From Ceratodon purpureus (lineage: Eukaryota > Streptophyta > Bryopsida > Pseudoditrichales > Ditrichaceae), in the NCBI GenBank assembly GCA_014871385.1, contig CM026426.1, forward strand, positions 106,782,396 through 106,846,395: a stretch of 64,000 nt of DNA, in the 5' to 3' direction. Shown here piece by piece: positions 57,019-64,000 of the stretch; position 1 is the first letter of the stretch; every line of letters begins with the position of its first letter. The position numbers and the translations under genes are program-made. The notes under the pieces were generated by a model. The model was not told the origin of the DNA. It worked only from the letters and a program-made list of their open reading frames with translations, and searched no databases.

Positions 57019-58373
57019 GACTTTGTTCCAACTCTCGCATCGATCTTCACAAACGTGAAGGAATCAGAGCTAAGGGACTACAAGATACCTCTACTGTTTA
57101 TTGAACACGACACGGCCGTTGACCGATGGGTGGAGATTGAGAAACAGTACATGAAGGGGAAGCTGCCAGATGCGCAAGGGAATGTGCAGACGAACTATGA
57201 CCTCAAGCGTAAGTCTTTTGTCCAGAATGACCTAAAACCGCTATACGGCCTGCGCTCAGAGGATATCTACTACCTTGATGACCTTGTGGAGAGGAAAGAA
57301 ATATCTATGAAGGGCTCCAAGGCCACCAAAGGTGATAAAGTGGCAAGAATATCGTCCCTTCAAGCAGCAGGGACTAGGGAACGATTGATCAGACTCATGA
57401 AGAACGAGTTGATGAGCCACTTCTTGGGGTGGGAGCTTCCAAGCCGTAAGAGCACGTATGTAATGTATCCTGCACATGAATGGGACGAGTATGCCGATTT
57501 GAAGTCCATCACTTGCGCGGAGCTGGAGAGCTGGCTCGATAAGGCGTATGCATTGGCTGCGGGGAGGAAGTGGTTGGATGAACGAAAGAAGAACCTCAAC
57601 AAGACGTCTGATCCTGCGGACGTGCCTGACTTTGTTAAGGTGATGTGGGACGCACACAACATGGTACAAGAGCAAGCAAGTGTAGCATTGCACATCTAGA
57701 GGGGGTTCGAAACAAAGTACAAGTGCATGGTTACGGAGAGGATTAGGCCCGACATTTCTGGCCTTCTAGGAAGTGAAGAAGTGTATCAATGGAGAAGAGG
57801 GGGAAAAATACACATATTCATGTACTTCCTGTTTGATGCGATCGCTGACATGCCAGTGAAAGCTCAAGTGCTCGCCGAGAACAGGCTGAATCGGATATTC
57901 GATCCTCTAGAAGGCCAGGAACGAAACAGTACGCAGGTCTTTGCACGCTCAGGAGAAGTTTCTTCACAGATGCGGCGGAATTCCATGCCACACTTATGCA
58001 CCTTGAAACGCGCACGAGGACAGTAAAGAGAAAGTTGTGGAACTGGCATGTGATCCTCTACGTCCCTTCCCGCGAGGACGGATTTCCCGAGCCAGAGGTG
58101 GGTTCTTCGTATGTTGTGTATATGATTTTCTACTTCGCTTATTCGGCAACGCAGTCGACGAAGGAATGCTACGGGGATTTCTTTGCACGGAAGAGGCCAT
58201 TTGACGCAGTGTACCTGGCCAAAGACATTATGGAAACCATCTAGCAATGGAAACGACCTGGTCGACCAACGATTAAGCTGGCCGCGTTTTATACTCTCTT
58301 TCAGCAGCCCATCAAAGATAACATGATACTTGTAAATGTCAACGGCGGGGCTCACTTCACCCACCTTGGACTT
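57019..58373 (+). pseudogene. Element-B ParB-like gene, second large exon
   Basis: The exon starts after TATGCAG (57,018) and reads DFVPTLASIF. It ends L-G-L|GTAAGT at 58,373, in phase 0, like the matching element-A intron after T-A-L-A-L. The end has an NVNGGAHFTHLGL block that aligns with the methyltransferase motif-I-like block of element A. Breaks are TAG 57,697, a frame change between about 57,895 and 57,940, and TAG near 58,242. The middle (57,100-57,660) corresponds to element A 30,430-31,060 by order and length, with only scattered identities. Confidence 0.55.
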
Positions 58374-58621
58374 GTAAGTACTCTGTCTGCACCCTTCGAA
58401 TGCTGAAGTCATATTGTAAATTTCTCTAAGTGACTCGAACGCTTCCACTTTATTTCACATTTGTGCAAATAGGCTATTGTTCGAGAAGTTTATTATGCAG
58501 ATGTCCTCTATTTATAGTACTTGCGATATATGCATTTATTCACTCATGTGTATAGAAGCTATGTCAAGGGTCCTTTTTTGTTCTCAGCCTCAGTGTTTCT
58601 TGATATGTCTTCACGAATGCA

Positions 58622-58695
58622 AGATTTATCGGGGGAACTCTCAATAGACGGTTAACGTCTAGGGGTTTTTCAAATCATCGAGGGATCCCCCGATA
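58622..58695. repeat. Element-B palindromes and local hairpin in an intron
   Basis: CATCGAGGGATCCCCCGATA at 58,676 is preceded by an inverted partial copy (AAGATTTATCGGGGGA at 58,620). The pair could fold into a hairpin with AAGATTTATCGGGGG / CCCCCGATAAATCTT arms. Confidence 0.75.
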
Positions 58696-58819
58696 AATCT
58701 TGCACTTCGCACCACATTTCCCTACACTTCTGAACCCTTACGCAATGATAGTGAACTTGACATTTGGTTAGAGTGTGCTGTTTGCATTTCATACATGTTC
58801 TTATCGCCTTTATGTCTGC

Positions 58820-60571
58820 GGGGAAAACAAAGCCATGGTCCTGGAAGTTGCCTTCTCTGACAATGAGAAGGCACACGCTCTGAAGATGTCGAAGCAGATA
58901 TGGGACATACTTTACAAGGATATAGTTGACCCAGATGTCTAAGTAGTCAATGATGATGAAGATGATGACGATGATGATGAGGCAGCCGGTGGAGAGGGTA
59001 ATGATGAATATGGTGTCGATGATGATGAAGATGGCCGCGTACAAGCTCCGCCTGATGATTCCCAATCCGACTCTCAAGACGAGGAGACGGCTTGCACCGG
59101 GGCAGGTTCTGAACCGTAGGCAGGCCCTCGCACTATTACTTTGTTTGCTTAGCACTACACCTCGGGTTAACTTCCAAGGCATTGTAGTATTCATGTACCG
59201 TATACTCGAACCCAATTTCTACTGTACTGCAGCTTTTCTTACCGCTAATGGTGTCCAGCAATCATATTGCAGGGACTACTGAACTCCGCGCGCGTTTTCG
59301 GTGGTGCTGCGTCAAGAGATCACACCATTGACGATTCTCACATGGGGGAGTCCTTGACGCTACGAAGCGATCTTGCCACCGTGTCGGGCAACACGAAGGA
59401 CGTAGCTCGGTCGTTGCTGGATATGAAGACATCACGGGTGGATCACCACACGCAGACTATGGATCCTAAAGGTGGCGCAGGAGACGTGGGAGAGGGTGCT
59501 GAGGGGCTCAAGGACTTGGACTTTAATGTTGAGAACTTTGCTACGGTTTTGAGAAAAATTGATTTTGCACCAACAGGAGAGGAGGACACGGGAGTTGTCA
59601 GGGATAGGGAGGGGACGAACAGGGATGTTGCGGACCCGGAAGGGATTCCTCCTCTTGATGAGCAGGAGACTAAGGGAGGAGTAGCTATTACTTAGCATGC
59701 ACCGAGCATCCAACCATCGGAAGATATCCCGATGATAGAAGGCACACCACCTGATCCAAGCCATCACCCCCACGTAACTGAGAAGTGCACTGCTCAGAGT
59801 TTGCAATCCCTCGCTCCTACTGTGATCCCATCCTGCCCCCCGCCTCCTCTCCCACGGAGTACATTTCCAGAGGAGACCCATCAGTCTCCCTCCGTGGCTC
59901 CTGACATGAACGAAGATGTTGTTGACGACACTCTTAAGGATTTAGACGCGTTCAGCCCAGAGAAGAAGAGATGCGACGCGGAAGCCCTAGTGTGCAACGA
60001 TGTGAAGGCATGTGACGATGTCAAAGACAAAGACGCGGGAGAGGAGGAGAAAGACCAGGATTTATATGAAGGGCTCCTAGAAAAGGCACTGACGGAGGTA
60101 TCCACTAAGCGAGATCTAGTTGTGGTGGAGAAATCTAAGGACGCAGATCGTGAATGTCGCATTTGCAACAATCCCTTCCGCCGGACCTTCCGTTGGGAAC
60201 AACATCCGCCCCCCGGCCACACGAGGCAAGGGTAAGACTGGGCCTAGCACCGGAACGAGAGTCAAGGGGAAGGGAAAAGGCACCGGCGCTGAGAGATTGG
60301 CTAAGGGAAAAGGCACTATAGCAGGAATTCCTGCTAGTCTGGACGAACAGGTTAGGCAGCACATATCCGAGCAAGGGAATTACACCCCACCCTCTCGCAG
60401 CGCTAAGTATATTGAAGCAGTTAGACAGACTCACGAGTTCGTTTACAAGGACTATAATGATACCATCCCATTTACTAATAACTTTGAAAAAAAACCTTTA
60501 CCAGATGTCGACGTCTAAGACGGTGGGCATTTCATCGGAAGTCCAAGATCCGAATTCGGACGACAGTGCGA
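58820..60571 (+). pseudogene. Element-B ParB-like gene, acidic C-terminal exons
   Basis: The first part (58,820-59,119) continues the motif-I-like block (ENKAMVLEV, against KNHLNVIEI in element A) and then becomes an Asp-rich tract. The expected acceptor reads CTGCG instead of CTGCAG, so splicing there may be lost. After an acceptor (ATTGCAG, 59,272) a long hydrophilic frame runs to 59,695, is stopped by TAG, continues to about 60,235, then shifts frame to a Lys/Gly-rich stretch ending at TAA 60,516. A donor-like AAAG|GTATCT follows at 60,571. An element-B palindrome (59,715-59,734) is inside the coding frame. No folded domain is visible; the composition resembles the acidic tail of the element-A gene. 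Confidence 0.45.
59715..59734. repeat. Element-B palindrome, in coding frame
   Basis: CATCGGAAGATATCCCGATG, one mismatch pair from a perfect palindrome, read in frame as SEDIPM. Confidence 0.85.
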
Positions 60572-60686
60572 AAGGTATCTAGTCGGATTCCAATTGTAGG
60601 ACAGTTAGTTTTCATGTCCTCAGATTGGACATGTGTAGATCGTGTAGTGTCTCCCATAGATGCTTGAGGAATTTAGTGAACATCTG

Positions 60687-60820
60687 TATCGAGGGATCTC
60701 CCGATGCTGAATTCTGATGAGACATATTTTCAGTGGACATCGAAATCGAGGGATCTCCTGATGCTGAATGTTGATCAAACTTGTTTACAGTGGACATCTG
60801 TATTGAGGGATCTCCCGATG
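60687..60820. repeat. Three element-B palindromes in 57-bp tandem units
   Basis: Sites start at 60,687, 60,744 and 60,801, exactly 57 bp apart, in a repeated context (GCTGAATTCTGATGAGAC and CAGTGGACATC). They fall in the intron before the first phosphatase-like exon. Confidence 0.9.
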
Positions 60821-60859
60821 CTGAATTCTGATGAGACCTTTTTTTGTTGCATTTTCCAG

Positions 60860-61517
60860 GGCCCCCTCTCCCATCCTCCGTTCTAGCAAAGGTGATCGGA
60901 AAGGTACCCGGTCCAAGGTATTCGGTTGTACTAGACTTAAACGGGGTTCTCGTTCACCGTGGGAATTTTGTCAAGGGAAAAAAGCGCCTTATAATGATCA
61001 AGCCTGGCTGCCAGGAATTCCTGAACTGGCTTTCTAATCATGCAATGGTAGCCTTTTGGACCTGAATTGCGGCTAAGAATATACCTCAAACTCTTCATGT
61101 TATTCTTCATGGCACCTCCTTCAAGCTGCCAAATGTGCAGGTTCTTAGACAGAACAATTGCATACGTTCGTCATACGTGGAGTCGTCAAAACCAGACAAG
61201 CCGTTCTTTCTAAAGGATCTCCGTGTCTTCGCTAAGTTGCTGGGATTGGAGTCCGTTGAGGAAGTCCTACTAGTGGATGATAGTCCACAGAAGAAACTTC
61301 TCAACGATCCTCTTAACGCTGTCCACCCCCCAACCTGGTCCGGGGATTAAATGATAGGTTTATTACGATGAAACTGAAACCGTGGCTGGAGGGTCTATTC
61401 AAATCAGGCGAAGTTGTCACAGAGTATGTGAAACGGGCCCCGCTTCCGTTTGGTAAGTTTTTCATGGACCGGTCGTCGGACTTGGCAGTGAAGATATTGA
61501 GGGGCGTTGTAGTTTAG
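60860..61517 (+). pseudogene. FCP1/HAD-phosphatase-like domain 1 of element B
   Basis: It follows TTTTCCAG at 60,859. Motif I reads VVLDLNGVLVHR, with Asn where active FCP1/SCP-type phosphatases have the second Asp of DxDx(T/V). A VAFWT block, like HAD motif II, is followed at once by TGA (61,063). Motif III/IV-like EVLLVDDSPQKK lies near 61,265. A frameshift in the C-run at about 61,321-61,330 separates the last ~60 residues, which end at 61,517. The family dephosphorylates proteins such as the RNA polymerase II tail; this copy is broken and lacks one catalytic Asp. Confidence 0.65.
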
Positions 61518-61793
61518 TACAAATGACTCTGGATTTTGGAACACTCATTTTATTCACAGTTCTTCATTGTCAACACATACATTCTCTCACATGACCATGT
61601 AATGAAGCAGTAGCTCCCTCTTGTTTGATAGCAAAATGAAACTAACCAAGTTCCTTAAAATTTGCATTTTTCTCCTGAATGCAATGGAGTTTTGGAACTT
61701 TGAATTTGTTTTGTTTTAAAATCGCTTTGTTGTGGTAATAATCTTTCAAGACATGGTCAGACCACCTCTGTGTGCCATGGCGTTGGGAGGCAC

Positions 61794-61863
61794 CATCGAG
61801 ATATCCCCCGATGAACTATGTTAGCGAATACGTCATTTACAAACATCGGAAGATCCCCGGATG
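61794..61863. repeat. Two element-B palindromes, 50 bp apart, in an intron
   Basis: CATCGAGATATCCCCCGATG at 61,794-61,813 and CATCGGAAGATCCCCGGATG at 61,844-61,863, between the two phosphatase-like domains. Confidence 0.88.
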
Positions 61864-61910
61864 TTTAGTCTCTGTAGAAATGTCCTGATATTTGTATTTC
61901 AACTGTGCAG

Positions 61911-62513
61911 AAGGCGATAGTTCTCTCGGTTAATGGCGTCCTGTGCTTCGAGGATTATAAAGGATTCAGCCGGCCGTTGCTGGACTTAGGGAATGTCATT
62001 TGCCATCCTGGAATTCGACCGTTCTTTCGAAAGCTTCTTCAAGATTTCCATGTCGGAATATGGTCATGTATGCCCCCATCTCGCTTGGACCTTGTCTTAG
62101 CGCATCTGCTTCCACTGGAGCTTAGATCGCAGTTAATTTTTGTGTATGGTCAGGACAAGTGTGTTCGACAGAAGCCTTATCCATTCTTCCAGAAGTTCCT
62201 GCAACGACTTCGTATGGATAAAAAAACTCGCAGGTTTTGCAAACCGGGTAAGGTTCTCATGGTAGATGATTGTGAATGGAAGAATGTAATGAATGGAAAT
62301 CATTCCTGCTATTTCCCGATCCCTTGGAAGGGTGAAATGCACCTACCTAATCCGCAAAACGTCATACTAGACGTCGGCACAGCCTTACTTCCATTCATTA
62401 TGGATTTGGTTCATTATGACTCCGTTACAGAGATCCTTCAGAAAACTCCCATGGATAGGGAATTATGTAGGAGATCACTTAGGCAATGGTACACCTGTAG
62501 AGTAGATCAGTAG
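61911..62513 (+). CDS. FCP1/HAD-phosphatase-like domain 2 of element B
   Basis: The frame starts after TGTGCAG at 61,910 (KAIVLSVNGVLC) and runs 200 codons without a break to TAG at 62,511. HAD-like features are motif I SVNGV (Ser replaces the nucleophile Asp), motif II-like HVGIWSCMPPSRL and motif III/IV-like KVLMVDDCEWKNVMN. Loss of the nucleophile predicts no phosphatase activity; it may be a binding or structural relic. It could be the last exon of the domain-1 gene, or a separate gene whose start lies upstream. The right subterminal array begins 260 bp downstream. Confidence 0.65.
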   Translation, partial: KAIVLSVNGVLCFEDYKGFSRPLLDLGNVICHPGIRPFFRKLLQDFHVGIWSCMPPSRLDLVLAHLLPLELRSQLIFVYGQDKCVRQKPYPFFQKFLQRLRMDKKTRRFCKPGKVLMVDDCEWKNVMNGNHSCYFPIPWKGEMHLPNPQNVILDVGTALLPFIMDLVHYDSVTEILQKTPMDRELCRRSLRQWYTCRVDQ

Positions 62514-63088
62514 ACAGTGCATACAATGAGTTGCTTACAATCCCGTGTCCCTATGTACCACAATGTATTAGTGGTAATAATATGGCACTGTTCATTCGAA
62601 TGACTTTCAAGACAATACCTCATATTTATGTAACCCGTTTTTGTGATGTAAATGACTATTTCACCATCATCGGTCTATGTGTATTATTTGTAATATTATA
62701 TTACTTAGTTTGTCCATACCATTTCACTCGTGCAATTGTGAGATGGGTGTTGTTCTTCCGGAAGACACCTATAACGGGAAATCTCCTGATCTATGGTTTT
62801 GCAAAACACACATTATTCATTACATTACTTTGTCCATACATTTGTTCTTCCGGAACGGCACTATATCGGAAGATCTCCTGATCCATGGACTTGCAAATCA
62901 TACAATGTTCTATACATTACTTAGTCCACACATTTCCCCCGTCTTGGAACAACTCTATATCGGAAGATCTCTTGATCCAATCATTCAAATAATACACTAT
63001 TCATAACAGTGGGGCATGGTTTTACTAAGCCCCTTTCATTTTCCTTTGCTTTTTCTGGACAATCCATAGTTTATAATTCAATGAATAG
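62514..63088. repeat. Element-B right subterminal array
   Basis: Palindrome-derived cores at 62,771, 62,864 and 62,958, 93-94 bp apart, in repeated units (CATTACTTTGTCCATACATTT, GATCCATGG). The spacing matches the left array. No gene. Confidence 0.85.
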
Positions 63089-63113
63089 TCCAGAAATAGT
63101 TAAATATGGCATA
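63089..63113 (-). repeat. Element-B right terminal inverted repeat
   Basis: Perfect inverse of 45,941-45,965. Confidence 0.9.
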
Positions 63114-64000
63114 TGTTCAATATGTTGTAGAACCTTTCAGCTCGCCTTTTAGAGACTTTTTCATTTATAACAACAAAATATTTGTTTCAGTTTATTATCT
63201 TCGACGCAGTACACCAAACGCATTCCTTTGTCGTTGGTCTCATTGCAACTTCTAGTACTGGTTTCTTATAGTTCTTATTCATAGTGTGGACACATTCTCC
63301 TCTTAATACCTCATGTAAACTTCGTTACCGAGATTTACGTGTGTAGTAACCTATGCATCTTTTAACCTTTTGTATGGGTTCCACTTTTTCCAATGTACTT
63401 CTTTCATGTTCTCTGACATAGTCTTTAGATTTCATCAATTATATACTATTCCATGCCGCCTTCACCCCAATTATTGTACTAAAAAGATAATCTTAAATGT
63501 GTATACATCTTTGTATACTTAGTGATCAATGTATTGTTCTTTTTTGTTTTTCATTTTGGAGAGCCATTGTCAAAAGAGTACCAAGGTTCTGTTAGTTTCC
63601 ATCCTTTTGTACTCTTCACTAAAACAGTTACACGCCATAATATATGTCGAATGTGTTCAATTCTGGTTTTCAACAGCTTTGCCATATTATATAATTTTTC
63701 ATCCTTTTGTACATTACGTGCATTCATAATTTATTATGATGTTCTTACTTTTGCTTCTTTGTTATGCTTCTAAAAAATACTTCATTCTCTTCCCAAGTGT
63801 GTACATCGTACTCATATCTAATTAAAAATGCATTGTGTTTTCTTTATCAAAACAATTGCAATTTCTTAATTTTCCATATGCTATAATTATGTTATAAATC
63901 TAAAATATTCCTCTCTTTGTTTCCCTTGTTCTAAATTTCTTGTTTTCCTCTATCATTATGTTTTATTCTCTCTATTTTTTGTTTTCATTTTTTTTTCAGA
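63114..64000. other. Flank beyond element B, no supported gene
   Basis: AT-rich, with only short low-complexity frames. A single element-C-type motif (GTAGAACCT) lies at 63,125, so this may be the rest of element C. Confidence 0.5.

Larger units (their letters stand above)
45941..63113. mobile_element. Element B: 17.2-kb DNA transposon with terminal inverted repeats
   Basis: A 25-bp perfect inverted repeat starting TATGCCATATTTAACTATTT lies at 45,941-45,965 and, inverted, at 63,089-63,113. GGATTGTCCAGA recurs just inside both ends. Each end has an array of about 95-bp repeats carrying the same degenerate palindrome. Inside are a minus-strand DUF7869-type gene and divergent plus-strand ParB-like and FCP1-like genes, and the 20-bp palindrome occurs throughout. 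I see no clear target duplication. The GGTTCTAC motif typical of element C occurs 12 bp outside the right end, which suggests insertion into C. I do not recognise this as a named transposon family. Confidence 0.82.

Noticed and set aside
3575..62513. Stop codons reassigned in the nuclear code
   Set aside because: The 492-codon JAZ gene has no internal stop and ends in a normal TAG, and the two 567-codon transposase frames are also clean. The standard code fits.

Overview
The window is plant nuclear DNA. It has GT-AG introns, a TTTAGGG-type telomere-like patch, Ty3 and pogo-like transposons, and one host gene, a six-exon JAZ repressor with TIFY and Jas motifs (37,432-40,027, minus strand; exons sum to 1,479 nt with matching phases). 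JAZ genes are typical of land plants. The short introns and the kinds of mobile genes fit a bryophyte or seedless vascular plant better than a seed plant, but I cannot name the species. Almost everything else is mobile DNA, much of it interrupted by single in-frame stops.

Layout. 1-9,931: two Ty3 retrotransposons head to head, their 5' LTRs (827-1,474 and 2,006-2,609) facing each other across a 531-bp spacer. The right one carries gag-pol with seven in-frame stops and is cut off inside integrase. 8,822-25,367: a giant inverted repeat with two 5,266-bp arms (8,822-14,087 and 20,102-25,367; position x pairs with 34,189 minus x). I saw only four mismatches. A 6,014-bp unique loop lies between the arms. 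Each arm holds the gypsy tail, a fragment of an unknown gene and a complete pogo-like transposon. The inner arm boundary is exactly the transposon end.

25,368-33,225, element A: a minus-strand DUF7869-type gene cut at the palindrome junction, and a divergent plus-strand gene with a ParB-like region and a methyltransferase-like glycine motif. A GC-rich short palindrome (CCGTCGGC-N5-GCCGACGG and variants) is scattered through introns, exons and flanks. 33,226-37,431: MITEs, a 22-bp tandem array and no convincing gene. 37,432-40,254: the JAZ gene, with a long (GGGAGA)n tract just before its start codon. About 40,640-45,883, element C: a degenerate multi-exon gene ending in a Ulp1-type cysteine protease domain.

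45,941-63,113, element B: a 17.2-kb element bounded by 25-bp terminal inverted repeats and subterminal arrays. It has the same divergent gene pair as element A plus two FCP1/HAD-phosphatase-like domains. About thirty copies of a different 20-bp palindrome, CATCGGGAGATCTCCCGATG and variants, are scattered through it. It appears to be inserted just beyond element C.

The most interesting signal is the A/B family. Two related large elements each encode a ParB-like protein and each carry their own private short palindrome in introns, gene flanks and, in B, subterminal arrays. My inference is that the palindromes are sequence-specific binding (or modification) sites for element-encoded proteins, formally like parS sites for ParB. 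This is not proven by the sequence.
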